Shown piece after piece: positions 25,501-36,559 of a stretch of 64,000 nt of DNA. The position numbers were made by a program, and so were the translations under genes. The stretch lies in NCBI GenBank assembly GCA_033239005.1, contig BSQZ01000079.1, positions 392,501 through 456,500 of the forward strand, written 5' to 3'. The notes under the pieces are model-generated. The model saw only the letters and a list, made by a program, of their open reading frames with translations, was not told the DNA's origin and made no database searches. The DNA is from Lamellibrachia satsuma (lineage: Eukaryota; Annelida; Polychaeta; Sabellida; Siboglinidae). Positions within the stretch are counted from its first letter, which is position 1; the number at the start of each line of letters is the position of its first letter.

Positions 25501-26515
25501 GTCCGACGTCTTTCTTCCGTACGTCATAAACTGGACACGAATCGACTGCTGTTGTTCGTACAAACTTGTGAATATGTTTTGTTAAAAATAACACAGCCAC
25601 ACAACTCATGAATGAATGAATAGATGACACACCACTGCGTTATATTCAATGCTTTATTTGTTGGAATGAAACTGTGTTTGGTACTTGAAGAATAACACTC
25701 CTTATTTCGAGACAAGTCGGACACGACGATGGCGTACGGAAGGTGAATTTTCAGTCGTTGTTTACATACAAATCACGCCTTAATTTTCATTCCAAAGACA
25801 ACACATAACTATTATCTGCAGTTTTATGCTACGAATTGTTCAAAGTAAGCTTCACATACAAGTAAATGTATAGAAACAAAAACGATGTAATGTCAACTAC
25901 ATGCATAGTTGAGACGGATGACGGAGTAAGTGTAGAGACTACACTGACCTAGAACCATTCCTAGATAAAAGCTGAGGCTCAGGAAAATATAACACGTTAG
26001 CGGGCAATTTCAAATATAAAAAATAAGCCAACATGCCACCCTATAAAACATAAGACAACATGCCACCCTATGAAACATAAGACAACATGCCACCCTATGA
26101 AACATAAGACAAAATGCCACCCTATGAAACATAAGACAACATGCCACCCTATGAAACATAAGCCAACATGCCACCCTATGAAACATAAGACAACATGCCA
26201 CCCTATGAAACATAAGACAACATGCCACCCTATGAAACATAAGACAACATGCCACCCTATGAAACAAGGACAAAATCAGGATTTTAGAGCAACACGTATT
26301 GAGTCGTAAAACTGAATACCAGGCCAGACAATCCAATCAGATGGAGGTGGTAAATACCCCAAATTTCTTAAGATGTTGAAATGTTCGCAGCATAATTGCG
26401 TGTGTGTGGATGTCTACGGTTTGTGTCACCCACCTTTCAAAGCTGTCGACGTGCAGAAGAACAAACCCAGAACCATCACGACGACGACACCGGCCAAATT
26501 TCGTCTTCCAGACAT
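11742..26515 (-). CDS. secreted two-domain SUEL/rhamnose-binding lectin (gene A)
   Basis: Four exons: 26,434-26,515, 17,013-17,182, 12,717-12,849 and 11,742-12,034. They join in frame to 225 codons plus stop. Exon 1 begins MSGRRNLAG and continues as a hydrophobic signal peptide ending near FFCTSTA. Exons 2 and 3 code domain 1, split by a phase 0 intron (NTATYGRDN in the first half; GSDPCPNVYKYVTIDYTC in the second). Exon 4 codes all of domain 2 (AEYGRGDSTTC, VDPCPGTYKYLIVEYRCV, stop). Introns 1 and 3 are phase 1. Donors include GTGGGT and GTAAGT, and the acceptors are normal. The family binds L-rhamnose or galactose glycans outside the cell, often in innate defence; that role is inferred. Intron 1 (9.25 kb) holds the LTR element and intron 2 (4.2 kb) the RTE-like element. 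Gene B is its close paralogue. Confidence 0.88.
13017..16303 (+). mobile_element. full-length RTE-like non-LTR retrotransposon in gene A intron 2
   Basis: A 3.29-kb element flanked by the 12-bp direct repeat GTGTACCGCAGA (13,005-13,016 and 16,304-16,315), a target-site duplication. It has a roughly 240-bp 5' leader, an endonuclease-reverse transcriptase region (13,258-16,273), and a 3' tail of TAAG repeats (about 16,289-16,303). Small size, a single EN-RT region and a simple-repeat tail suggest the RTE clade. It lies antisense to the lectin gene and is absent from the matching intron of gene B, so it inserted after the duplication. Confidence 0.88.
13258..16273 (+). pseudogene. endonuclease-reverse transcriptase of the RTE-like element, frameshifted
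   Basis: The N-terminal part (13,258 to about 14,440) is an AP-type endonuclease: CWNVRTLYQAGK, ESRW, GDMNAKIG and SDHH motifs. The RT part (about 14,630-16,273) has FVDFEKAFDS, GVRQGC and the catalytic FADD box at 15,512-15,523. The two parts are in different frames. A shift at the A8 run near 14,438-14,445 and another near 14,630 break one ancestral frame of about 1,000 codons. Apart from these shifts the frames are open, so the copy is fairly young but not autonomous as it stands. Confidence 0.85.
16484..16540. repeat. (GCAC)n microsatellite
   Basis: A tetranucleotide run of about 55 bp downstream of the RTE-like insertion, still inside gene A intron 2. Confidence 0.9.
17296..17455 (+). 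repeat. 5' LTR
   Basis: 160 bp, TG...CA ended. Contains AATAAAG near 17,383 as a likely poly(A) signal. It carries an 11-bp segment near 17,390-17,402 that the 3' LTR lacks. Confidence 0.92.
17462..17482 (+). other. primer-binding site, tRNA-Ser type
   Basis: TGGCGACGAG followed by ACGGATGGGA begins 6 bp after the LTR. TGGCGACGAGGATGGGA is complementary to the 3' end of animal tRNA-Ser(GCU) from general knowledge; this copy has three extra bases in the middle. Confidence 0.7.
17626..18385 (+). pseudogene. gag remnant with CCHC zinc knuckles
   Basis: Open from 17,626 to 18,045 (capsid-like: SWQTFKQQFNMYL, VLDRFDNYFAPR), then frameshifted. Further on, two zinc knuckles can be read: one near 18,277-18,321 (spacing C-x2-C-x3-H-x6-C) and a canonical C-x2-C-x4-H-x4-C at 18,337-18,378. 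Confidence 0.8.
18575..21294 (+). pseudogene. pol remnant: protease, RT, RNase H and integrase
   Basis: Protease core LDTGSA sits near 18,590. RT runs from about 18,900, has a stop near 19,181, and keeps the YLDD box at 19,387-19,398. RT then jumps from CEFSR straight to TRAEQKYSQIERG near 19,517, so the RT thumb and the first part of RNase H are missing. Integrase follows with a CELC zinc ligand pair near 20,190, DNGPQ near 20,434 and NGQAER near 20,533. The first catalytic Asp position reads Glu (VEYAGP). In-frame stops lie at 20,088-20,090 and near 20,245, with frameshifts around 20,350-20,450. Confidence 0.85.
21421..21430 (+). other. polypurine tract
   Basis: GGGAGGGAAA directly precedes the 3' LTR, the expected plus-strand priming site. 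Confidence 0.85.
21431..21582 (+). repeat. 3' LTR
   Basis: 152 bp, about 95% identical to the 5' LTR over aligned positions by eye. It is followed directly by the ATTAC duplication. Confidence 0.92.
21926..22174. repeat. 62-bp minisatellite, four units
   Basis: Four near-identical 62-bp units starting CTTGTAGTGTCCG and ending GAGGAATGTTAAAT. Their uniformity suggests recent expansion. Confidence 0.93.
22180..23300. other. octamer-rich segment with inverted clusters, possible decayed DNA transposon
   Basis: ATGCAAAT or ATTTGCAT and close variants cluster at 22,235-22,380 and again at 23,110-23,190, in both orientations. Between them is about 700 bp with no open frame. The arrangement resembles subterminal repeats of a non-autonomous transposon. 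I could not define termini or a target duplication. Confidence 0.35.
23645..23933 (-). mobile_element. tRNA-derived SINE
   Basis: Read on the minus strand, it begins GGGGCAGCCGTGGCCTAGTG with an A-box-like TGGCCTAGTGG, followed by a B-box-like GAGTTCAAGACCC about 45 nt later, then a roughly 200-nt unrelated body, ending in a TACC-rich tail near 23,645. This is the layout of a Pol III SINE with a tRNA-like head. It lies in intron 1 of gene A. Confidence 0.75.
24480..25310 (+). mobile_element. rearranged non-LTR endonuclease fragment
   Basis: Carries pieces of an AP-type endonuclease: LTETWCKP, GGGVGILY, then VGDVNLHCE. A second partial copy at about 25,008-25,300 repeats the SYIGACRSAKRGGGVGIL segment and continues to VVVIYRPS and FLDEFATYV. 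The second copy holds the middle of the domain that the first lacks, so the order is scrambled (about 24,620-24,930, then 25,008-25,300). No RT follows. Confidence 0.7.
25350..26030. other. unassigned intronic stretch (gene A intron 1)
   Basis: No recognisable gene or element. The minus-strand open frames between 25,385 and 25,724 match no family I know. Confidence 0.4.
26036..26268. repeat. 27-bp minisatellite, about nine units
   Basis: CATGCCACCCTATGAAACATAAGACAA-type unit repeated almost unchanged. The 27-bp period keeps frames open on both strands. Confidence 0.93.
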
Positions 26516-26624
26516 GTCGGTGGATCAAGTATAACTTGTGCGTCAACCAAATAGTTTTCTCCGTTAACAACAAGTTAACGTTGCAATCGCTGCGAGTGAA
26601 TTGTTTCTAGTCAACAACGACCCA

Positions 26625-26631
26625 ATATATA
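26625..26631 (-). promoter_or_regulatory. TATA box of lectin gene A
   Basis: The minus strand reads TATATAT inside a block (CCTATATATTGGGT) that also occurs upstream of gene B. It lies 109 nt upstream of the ATG, so transcription would start about 80 nt before the ATG. Weaker similarity to the gene B upstream region extends about 200 bp further. Confidence 0.6.
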
Positions 26632-26639
26632 GGCCTACA

Positions 26640-27235
26640 CGTTATTGTTAAGCAGTCATCACCGGTATCCTCTGTTTCAATTCGATGTGAAGTGGTGTAA
26701 ATATCCCACACCCGTGAGAATAAAATGACAGTATAACTATTCATTTCGAGAGTCGTGAATAATGTTCCATTTGAACACATAATGTATGCACTGAAGCCTT
26801 TGCAACACAACTGTAACTGAATGTTGCCGATTTGAATAGGGCAGCGTTGTTCTCATGCACGCATGTTGAGTAATATATGGTTTGCGTGCAGTGCACAGCG
26901 TCAGTCCACAGCACAATCTACAACGAACAGTTTGTTAAACGCTTCAATAACTCACGGATAACTTCGTGCAGAGAATATAAATATGAGTGTGTGTATTTAG
27001 CGAAAAAAATTAATGGCAAATAAACATCTGCTTTTAAAGTACAGTGCCAAACTGCAGAGTTCCACACTTAGTGACTGTGTAGACTACACACGACAATGCC
27101 TCGTGACTACGGTAGTTTTTTCGTTAATGAAGAAATGGATAATTTAAAAAAATAAAAATGCCATCCTATTGAGGAAATCATTACACAAACAGGGTCAACT
27201 ATCTGTACTATCGACTTCCTCGTCTGGTAATGTAT
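26640..27235. other. promoter-proximal and upstream region of gene A
   Basis: The first 150-200 bp are recognisably similar to the gene B upstream region (shared GTCGTGA and CATAATGTA or CATATGTAATGTA blocks). The rest is AT-rich and unassigned. Confidence 0.4.
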
Positions 27236-27240
27236 GTGTG

Positions 27241-27613
<373 letters not shown>

Positions 27614-27614
27614 C

Positions 27615-28630
27615 ACGTTTTGTTAATTCTAAAAACATTCGTGGTTTGATTATCAACCTTTCAATCAAGATGATCGGGATTCGAATTATCTTACTACAGT
27701 TCGAAGCCTGGGAAATGTCGACGACTCCACGTTGTCCACGTTCACTCCCTTGGATGGGTGAAGTGCCTCGCAGCTCTGGGACCCCTTGCAGTCTGTGATG
27801 CGCCCCAGAACAGAAATTTTAAAATAGAACCTCTAAATGCATTCTGAACGCATTTCTGGGCTCTAAGTTTTAATATTTCTGGGATGACCCCCTATGCCTT
27901 CCAGGGCCTCCACCAACAATAGGGGACCCCATCGCGCACGCTCTATACGCACCTTGGACTTTGTGGTCCACAGTGCTGCAACTGGCGCTGTTTCTGCGCA
28001 GCCTCAGCCTCATTCATCAGTACAACATTCTGGGCCGTCGTCAATTTTGCCCCCCCCCTCCACAGAGAATGTTAAATCCGTCAAAAAAATTTATTTTGCA
28101 ACAAACGCAATGTGTTTTATTTGTTAGAAAACCACCTGCTGTGCGATATCACTTACTTCGACCATCGCCACCGCCCTTACTGCTCACTATGACATGGTGA
28201 CACCGAGGTGCGGCGGGTGGGAACATCGTGACTAAATTCACAAGTTACAGTGACAAATAAATGTCAAAGGCACTGACCCAAAACGCACGTTTGATCAGTA
28301 CTACAACTGTAGACGCTGCCACATAACGCGGTAATAAACGCCTCTCCCATGATTAAATCAGTGGTGTTTTTCAAGGCGACTTGCGCACATTCTGTCCGCT
28401 TGTCAACATTCCAAAGAGTGCATTAGTATTTCATGACTGGGCATTCATTTTTGCTCGAGTTGACGATAGACAGGCTAGATTGATATCTTGATAGCAGGGA
28501 AAAGGTTCTTTCATGGCAGATGCCTTTTTACGTTTCTTGGCCTATTATCAAGAGGAGTCACCCGCGCCGCCGTCTGCTGATGGAAAAAAGCAAATAGCAT
28601 TTATTTTACAATATTTTTTTGTTGTGACGC
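27615..28630. other. unassigned intergenic stretch
   Basis: No recognisable gene. Short open frames near 27,894-28,200 show no family motif. Confidence 0.4.
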
Positions 28631-28635
28631 TGCCT

Positions 28636-29000
28636 CCACATTTAGCCTGGTTCGTCTGCATCTCGAGTATGCGAGCTCCTCGTGGGATCGAGACAGTCAC
28701 CGACGAGTAGCAAGATTCGTAAAGAACAACGACAGCCGGGAAAGCAGCATCACTGAAATGGTGAAATATTATTAGTGGGAGTCATTGGATCGCCGGAGAG
28801 AGATCAGTCGCCTCGTAATGATTTACAAATCATTACATAAACATACAGCTCTTCTTTTACCAGATCATCGTGTTCGGGGGTGTAATAGTACACGTGGCCG
28901 TAGTGACAGATCTATACAGGTGGCCTGGACACAGGTTTATATCAACAGATTTGTTCAACAGAACTGTGAAATTATTATGGTTCTGTGAAACTATTGGTAC
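28636..29000 (+). mobile_element. non-LTR reverse transcriptase C-terminal remnant
   Basis: Frames read LVRLHLEYASSSWDR, then RVARFVKNNDSRESSI, then ESLDRRREISRLVMIYK. These are the conserved post-catalytic blocks of jockey/CR1-type reverse transcriptases. A segment between WDR and RVARFV is missing, and stops and shifts follow. No endonuclease or catalytic core is present. Confidence 0.75.
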
Positions 29001-29420
29001 TCTGAGTGATTTGTGTTTCACTGGTTACCGTCTACTAACGATTATTTCACGGTTTAAGAGTTGACTTACGATGGGTATATCGAAAAACATTGTGTGTGTG
29101 CGTGCGTGCATGCGTGTGTGCGTGCGTGCATTGGGGTATATAAGAGAACATTGGGTAATTTTTTTCATAAACCTGCTGCGCCACTAAACGGTAGCATGAT
29201 AAACTAATAGGTAACTAAGCTTGGCCCCCTTTGTTTGGCCTCCCTTTGTTTGGCCTCCCTTTGTTTGGCCTCCCTATGCGAGATCCTAGATACGCAATTG
29301 TATGTGTTTTTTTCTCAAAGGTTACTGGAGATGTCACAGTTTAGCACACACCCCACTTCCATTTTGACAATATTTTCAAAGACGCAGCTTAAAAATAAGG
29401 TCTGTTTTACTAATCATCAC

Positions 29421-29763
29421 AGGTACACCCCGGGGGGTTACTCCCTATACTGAGGTATACATGTATGCGCCGCGCAAATGTTTTTGGCCATTTTTCTCTC
29501 TCTGTCCAAAGAAAAAATGTAAATTTTCTCTCTTTGTGCCCCAATTAAACTTGATAATTCTCTCTTTCATCGAAGAGGAAATTTCCCAATGAAAACGTTC
29601 TGCCCGGGCTTACTTTACACTTATAGATATTAGATACATTGGTCAATAATTCTCTCTTGGTGACCATAAATTTCTTGGTTTCTCTCTCTCTCCATGTGTT
29701 CCATGGGGTTCTGGCGGCACACCCCACCGCTTTGGTATGGCAATACCCCCCCCCGGGTACACC
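29421..29763. mobile_element. possible MITE with C/G-run inverted ends
   Basis: The left end reads GGTACACCCCGGGGGGTTAC and the right end, reverse complemented, reads GGTGTACCCGGGGGGGGGTA. They match with small gaps. The roughly 340-bp interior is non-coding. I see no convincing target-site duplication, so this rests on the inverted ends alone. Confidence 0.4.
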
Positions 29764-29789
29764 AATTAAGCATTGTATACATATATCAA

Positions 29790-30180
29790 CTGCTGATGAT
29801 AATAAAGAACGTGTTGGGGAGCAGGCAGCGACTGGAAGGACACGTACAGACAATGAGTGAAGAGAGATTGACGGAGCATAGAAAACAGAAGATGGCGGTA
29901 GAAGGAGAAGAGGAAGGCCTAAAATAAGATGGAGGGACAGTGATCAGAGAGACCTTGAAAGGTCAGAGGTGACAGCCGTGAGTGGGAGAGAATTGTAGAA
30001 GAATGGCTGGAGACGATTCGTCGAGAGGGTGGAACAGATTAAGTGATGTGGCCCCCAGCCCACAAGGGAAGAAGAAGAAGGGTTCGGAGCGCTTTGGCGA
30101 AACATGTTCCCACAACGCCCTCGTGCTTCCCCACAGTGCGCCTGCGTAGCGATAGTTACAATCGCCGACAACACAGAACG
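29790..30180 (+). mobile_element. 3' tail of a non-LTR retrotransposon
   Basis: Frames contain GHVQTMSEERLTE and later GWRRFVERV, blocks typical of the extreme C-terminus of RT polyproteins (GH-x-RM-x5-R ... W). The frame shifts several times, and a GGGAAGAAGAAGAAGGG purine run follows. It is a short dead fragment. Confidence 0.6.
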
Positions 30181-30614
30181 ATATATAGACGTACAACATT
30201 TAGCTAACTTCCATTAAAGACAAACGTTACGCGAAACATAGAACAACTATAACCTATATATACTAATTAGATATTTAATTATACAGACAGATATGTCATT
30301 ACCACATTTCTCACTGGCAACATTCTGGGCTTTGAGGCCAGTACTCAGTTGGCGGGGTCATTGTACAACTCACTGTTACTCGAAACGCCCCATCTGTTTT
30401 ATTGCTGGTCGGGTATGTTCTGGGCATATGGATGGTAAGGTTTAGCGAGACCGACCAATAACACTAAATCGGCCATTTACAAAAAACGGATTCCATCATT
30501 AAATTTCGATAATGTGTATGTTTCTGTGATAAAAAAGTTAATGTAATTACTAATAATGGAACAAATGCACACTATTTACCGCCAAGACTTTCACAGAATG
30601 TCATATTAAAGTCA

Positions 30615-30938
30615 AACTTACCTATGTTCGTTCTCGGGAACGACTGACTTGAAGAATTCAATCATTTTAGCTTGCGCTTTATACAGCGAGGACTAAAGAG
30701 TGGAATACATAACTCATAAATGGTGTGGCAGTGGTCCGCCAGGGCAGTGTTAGCGCTTAAGGGAGCGGGTGCGCTTCAGGGACTTTCCACTAGGGCATTT
30801 TAACCGGGGATGCTAAGGCTGATGAAATTAACCTGATGATAACCTTAATGACTATCACATCGTATTCACAAAATCAATGAACAACACCAAATATGAATAT
30901 ATAGCATTTATTTAATTAACTACCGCGCCTCACAAACA

Positions 30939-31035
<97 letters not shown>

Positions 31036-31085
31036 GCTACAAGTGTTATATCAACATCGCTATTGGTTTATTAAATCTATCTAAT
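30615..31085. repeat. left edge of segmental duplication (partner 10,066-10,480)
   Basis: Matches the 3' flank of gene A block by block. It differs by a 45-bp insertion near 30,755 and by an (AT)n run at 30,939-31,032 at the site where the partner has (CACG)n. Confidence 0.75.
30939..31032. repeat. (AT)n microsatellite
   Basis: About 94 bp of AT directly after CTCACAAACAGA, within the duplicated block. Confidence 0.95.
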
Positions 31086-31426
31086 TACTGATGTGATTCC
31101 TTGACTGTTATTCAGGATACACGCATGACTAATTATATTCTCATTTGTGTCATAACAAGAAAATATCACACTCAGTAATGCGTTTTGTCTAAGTATACGA
31201 TCATCATTAAACAAACATGTGCTAACATGTTTCATTGTGCACGTGTTACGAGTGCACATTTATTGATACGTGAAGATTCTGGCCAAACGCAGCGATAATT
31301 AATTTATTAATAATCTACACATATTGCAACTACACACTTGATGAAACATAGTGATTATATAAAATACAGAAACTCAAACTAGCATTATTGGATTACAAGA
31401 GAAATGTTGACGGTAAAAGGGGCAGA

Positions 31427-31735
31427 AGAAGAACAAGAGCCACACGGACAGACAACTACAAGGTGTGGGTATGGACGAACAAGAGCCACACGGACAGACA
31501 ACTACAAGGTGTGGGTATGGACGAACAAGAGCCACACGGACAGACAACTACAAGGCGTGGATGTGGAAGAACAAGAGCCACACGGACAGACAACTACAAG
31601 GCGTGGATGTGGAAGAACAAGAGCCACACGGACAGACAACTGCAAGGCGTGGGTGTGGACGAACAAGAGCCACACGGACAGACAACTGCAAGGCGTGGGT
31701 GTGGACGAACAAGAGCCACACGGACATGCAACTGC
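31427..31735. repeat. 46-bp minisatellite in the 3' flank of lectin gene B
   Basis: Six to seven 46-bp units of the same family as 10,886-11,172, flanked on both sides by sequence also shared with that locus (GAAATGTTGACGGTAAAAGG before; CATACGTATTGACCCACAGT after). Confidence 0.92.
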
Positions 31736-32222
31736 AACCATACCTTATTGCACCACAGGATAATGAGTGTATACACTTACAACATTAACTGTAAATACAT
31801 ACGTATTGACCCACAGTGGTCATTTCTCAGCGATGATGTAATATAGTCTACACTTGTTGTAAATTTATACTAAGTCTTATATATTCGCCACCAATTCAGC
31901 CCTCCTGCATGCATGCAGTAACTGCAAATATATACTTGTGATTCTTTCTCAACAAAACCGATTAAACAAGTCACAAGATGATCTACACATGTTGCCCATT
32001 CATAGTTACTGATATGCAGTAAATCTATATTCCACCTCAACGACGGTGCATATCGTTCACATTTATAGCAAGTAAACAATCATTGAATCGTAATGATTAC
32101 ACTCCAACGCAAATATGATGCCTAAATAGACTATACATCGACAGACGGAACGCTCCACAAACAAAACGTAATTAGTGTTATCTTGTGTCAATCTAGAGGA
32201 AGGCAGTTACCCGGTTACCCGG

Positions 32223-35200
32223 CTACACGCAGCGGTATTCGACGATGAGGTACTTGTATGTGCCGGGACACGGGTCGACGTTTCCGGCGATGGCGTTGTT
32301 GGCCGTTACGACACAGCTCTGCCGACCGAGGCACGATGCGATGACTGCCGCCCTAACGTCGTTGCCGCAACTAGTCGAGTAGAAGTAACCTGCACGACAG
32401 GTAGTGGAATCTCCGCGGCCATAGATGGCCCTTGTGACGTCCACTCGTTGACCGACCGGACAGACCATCTGTAGCGACTGGTGCTCACATGCCACGACAT
32501 TCTTGACGCCAGCTGGAACAACGAGACTTTGTTTTCATGTAAGCTAATTAAACAATAGTGCTAGTACAGCGGTTAGCCGGCCAAATATATGGGAATTGTC
32601 CAAAGCATTATAGAAGCATGACATTATATAGACAATACTGGACATGTACTTTATTATATGTAGCATCACAACTGATTTGTACCCAACATGGGAAACAATG
32701 TGAATACCATAACAATGGCCGCCATTTCCAAACTGGCTGCCAGTCGTATATCAACTAGCTAATTTATAGACAGTCGATATGCAATTATGTTCTAATTATG
32801 ACATAAGTTTGGAATTTGGTGAAGAGGTGGTTATGATAGTATATGCAGAATAAGAAATGTATGGTTTCCGTGATGAGAATGTCATCAAAATGGTAGCCAG
32901 TTCCAAGTTGGTTATCAAGCGTATAGAAAATAGACAAATGGTATGGGATTGCCCTAATGGTATCCCTTATTGGTATTGTGCTGAATCTGGTAATTTATTA
33001 TTATATATCAGTTGTAATGCTAATGTATCTTTAAGGTTACTGGCTTTTTCAAGATGGCAGCCCTATATCTCAGCAAGAAGCCAATCCGGGGAAATGATAT
33101 AGCGGTGTAAAATACAAAAAACACCCAGAGAGACTTACCCGTGGGTCGTTGAGTGGTGACGCTACCGACGCACTCATAGTTGATAACGACGTATTTGTAG
33201 ATGTTGGGACAAGGGTCAGAGCCGAACACTTTGTTGGAGACAGAAAACGTGCACATGTCCAATCCATCACACTGAAACATTCAACGACGTATAATATTAT
33301 TAACACTATCTCATTTTATTATTGACCAAATATCACATTCTATTCAGTTTTTCAAAAGTGTTTGGTAAATAATGTTGTTTGGTTGAACATTGTAAGGTTA
33401 ACAATAACCAAATCATTTGGTGGTAAAGCAATTCACAAAGTTTGGTAAATAATCAATATAACGTGTTAAAGAATTGCTATTTCTTATGCGAATAACTCTG
33501 TTTAACAAGTGGCCGTCCAAAGCCTCTTAACTCTAATAATATCAACAGCGGTTCTGGTTAAACAAATCCTGTTTTTCATACTTCGGTGACTTGCAAACGT
33601 TTCTGCATCACATGTAATTAATATTAAGAAGGCGTTATATCAAACATATTCTGCACATAGCACTACAACCATTTCACTAAATAACTCAATTGGAGGCCAA
33701 AAGTTATCTTCAAATATACTTCAGTCATTCTTAATCGCTAGTTTTCTTTTGACGTTATTTGTATCTTATTTGTCTCACGTGCGGGCCAGTTCTGTTGCTG
33801 TTCTTTGTACCTTTTCCAACTCAATTGTAGAAATTGTCGAAATCTAACTATTGTTATTACAATTTGGCCGATAATTTCAGGAAGATTTGGGCAATATTTT
33901 GAGTGATCAACATTTGCTGCAATAACGTGCTTTCGTAGCACGTTATACGAAGAAAAAACAATCGAAATACGCATTACAAACCTTCGGTTTTATGGCGTTT
34001 GTAATAGTTTTGGTGCATTTGGGGCTGTATACGGTCGTTCTAGCGCACGTGTAGGCGTTGTCACGACCATATGTGACGTCATTGATCTTCAGCTTGAGGC
34101 CCGCACGACAGTAGAGGCAGACGACTTCTCCCTCGCAACACGTCGCTGCAATTGAAACCATTATGTGAATTGAAAAGAAAGTTTCGAAACGGCAGCAGGT
34201 GATTTTAAATCCCGGTCCCCTCGACCGAAAGTCCGACGCCCTACCACACGAACACCGCACCCGACACAAATTTTAGATGGCAAAATATATCAGTTGTGCC
34301 TTCATTTGTAATTGGCAGGACCGCCCAGTCGTGGATAATAATTAACCGGATATGGCGTCGTGCAAAATAAATCAATAAAAACTAATCCGAGAACACCACA
34401 TGTTAATCATTGTCGATCAAATAAACAACTAAAATTAAAGTACAGTTGTCAAATAAACAACTAAAATTAAAGTACATCTTTATGTCGCTTGGAACAAGAG
34501 TTGCGTAAAATATTCATAAATGTCTTTGAGCGCTATAGCAGCCAAGTGTGCAATAATTTTCGGAGAGGCGCATGCCACCCAGGCAGAAGAACTTGGCCAA
34601 CATAACCACCCACGCAGAAGAACTTGGCCAACATAACCATCCAGGCAGAAGAACTTGGCCAACATAACCACCCACGCAGAAGAACTTGGCCAACATAACC
34701 ACCCACGCAGAAGAACTTGGCCAACATAACCCCACCACCAGCAAACGTCCTACGATTACACACTGCATATTTATGATGGCCAATATGGCCCATCGCTGAA
34801 GGTGGCAACGCGGTTAAAACGATGACGTGATGCGATGGGGTGATGATCATTATAGCACCGCTCAGTCGCATCACTTTTTGCCGGTTGCAGCGCTGTTGCT
34901 ACGCCACCGTCCTAAATGGTGATATTCGTTTCCTATATTTTCCCAAGAAAGTCTTTAGATGGTTAAACAGTTTTAATAAAATAAGTTAAAAAGCTGTAAA
35001 AAGCTAAAATGACATACATTTAATCATTTTAAACACTATCAATTCTTAATAGTGAAAATATTAAAGGACTTATGTTAGAACCACATTTGGCAACAGATGC
35101 AATCAGAGGAGTTATTAATGAAAAAAAATATTCTTTAAACTCAAATATTTCAATGCCTCCTTTATTTATAATGCTGTAATCGTTTCATAATAGTTACATC

Positions 35201-35501
35201 GCTGATGATTGTTAACTATCTGACAAATGTTGACACATCTTTCAAAAAGACATACGATATACGGACTATTAAGATTGACTTCGCTGTTTCGTATTGTTGG
35301 CAAACCTTGTCTTTGCCATCATTACAAAGTGCACGCAAGAATGGTTTAGTCCATATATGTGTTATGACGCATATGGTTGTACCTACATGTGTATCAACCC
35401 AGCTGTCACTCACCTGTTAAACATCTCACCGTGCAGCAGAACAAACTCAGAACCAAGAAGCCGACGACGCCGGCGATTACGAAGTTGTGTCTTCCAGACA
35501 T
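32223..35501 (-). CDS. secreted two-domain SUEL/rhamnose-binding lectin (gene B)
   Basis: Four exons: 35,414-35,501, 33,982-34,145, 33,139-33,271 and 32,223-32,512. They join in frame to 224 codons plus stop. Exon 1 starts MSGRHNFVIAG with a hydrophobic signal core and ends at a perfect GTGAGT donor. Exons 2 and 3 code SUEL domain 1 (NDVTYGRDN; GSDPCPNIYKYVVINYEC). Exon 4 codes domain 2 (AIYGRGDSTTC, VDPCPGTYKYLIVEYRCV, stop). Intron phases 1, 0, 1 and the 133-nt third exon match gene A exactly. Unlike gene A, its introns are compact (about 1.3, 0.7 and 0.6 kb). Expected to be a soluble extracellular glycan-binding lectin. Domain 2 is more alike between A and B than domain 1, by eye. Confidence 0.9.
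34190..34266 (-). mobile_element. decayed tRNA-like (SINE head) fragment
   Basis: The minus strand reads GTGTGGTAGGGCGTCGGACTT and later ACCGGGATTTAAAATC, resembling Pol III A and B boxes, in intron 1 of gene B. The B box is degenerate and no cloverleaf forms convincingly, so it is not called as a tRNA gene. Confidence 0.4.
34571..34730. repeat. 31-bp minisatellite, five units
   Basis: A unit of CCACCCACGCAGAAGAACTT plus GGCCAACATAA, in intron 1 of gene B. Confidence 0.92.
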
Positions 35502-35617
35502 GTCGGTCGATGATATAACTTGTGCAGCAAACAACGAGTTTTCTCCGTCGACAAGAATCGTTTGATTCACTATGGCAGCTTATGAATTCTAGTAAACAAC
35601 TAGTGAACAACCACCCA

Positions 35618-35624
35618 ATATATA
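35618..35624 (-). promoter_or_regulatory. TATA box of lectin gene B
   Basis: TATATAT on the minus strand, 116 nt upstream of the ATG, inside the same CCTATATATTGGGT block as in gene A. Confidence 0.6.
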
Positions 35625-35629
35625 GGCAT

Positions 35630-36070
35630 TCGGGGCATTCGTCACAAACGTAGTTCCTCTGTGCAATATCAAAGTTACCCCCACGCGCGTGAAAATGACC
35701 GTTGATGTGATTGTTAGGGTCAAAAGTCGTGAGTACTGTTTAATTACCATATGTAATGTACGTATTGAAAGGTTGTCCGACAAAACCCAATTAACTTTTG
35801 ACGATTTCAAGAAGCAGCGGTGTCTGTGTGCCTGTCGGGAACGGAGCGTTTACTTTTGAATTATGTGTGCCCACCGCTCACAGTCACATACTTACACACC
35901 ATTAAAATAGTTTAATAATTCATGCAAAGAAATCTGTGACGGCGAACATGACCTTTGGACCATTCGCCGGTTCAGCCATGTGGAACCTAACAACCAGCCG
36001 AGAAGAGACTGTCTTTACCCGAATATCTAAACGCCGCGCACTGGCAAGAAAGCTCTCGTGGTACACAGTG
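35630..36070. other. upstream region of gene B
   Basis: The first 150-200 bp are partly similar to the gene A upstream region. The remainder is unassigned. Confidence 0.4.
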
Positions 36071-36071
36071 A

Positions 36072-36377
36072 ATGCGTCTCAATACACTAGACAATAGGGC
36101 ACAACACAAAAAGGATACTAGTCAGTTTGTATACCAGAGCGAAGCAAAGTTGCAAAATAGTATACACGAAAACGCGAACAATGAGACGCTAATTACATTA
36201 ATATATGATTATCCAGAGTTTAATATATTAAAAACAACAGCACATCGCATAGACTTTATGGATAATTATTTATTTACAGAACATTACCAGAATATTATTA
36301 TGCCAAAACAACAGTCGCCTTTACGTGATGTAATTTCACAGAGACCGTACAGTAACATAGTGATAGACGTAGCATAG
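36072..36377 (+). other. unidentified 101-codon open frame
   Basis: An AT-rich open frame starting MRLNTLDNRAQ and ending SNIVIDVA. It matches no family I recognise. Its last codons lie in the first unit of a 68-bp triplicated repeat, which argues against a functional end. It may be a fragment of a degraded element or chance. Confidence 0.2.
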
Positions 36378-36552
36378 CCTCCTCCACGTGTATCGGCCAT
36401 GTAATGTTGCTATAATACAGTAACATAGTGATAGACGTAGCATAGCCTCCTCCACGTGTATCGGCCATGTAATGTTGCTATAATACAGTAACATAGTGAT
36501 AGACGTAGCATAGCCTCATCCACGTGTGTCGGCCATGTAATGTTGCTATAAT
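36349..36552. repeat. 68-bp tandem triplication
   Basis: Three units containing AGTAACATAGTGATAGACGT and CACGTGTATCGGCCATGTAA. The third differs at two or three positions. Confidence 0.93.
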
Positions 36553-36559
36553 AAAACCG

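Noticed and set aside
28513..28710. Independent small gene starting MADAFLRFLAYYQEE
   Set aside because: The second half of this frame overlaps the non-LTR RT remnant in another frame. I see no domain or splice site.
34190..34266. tRNA gene
   Set aside because: Only degenerate A- and B-box-like strings are present. No acceptor stem or anticodon arm can be formed.
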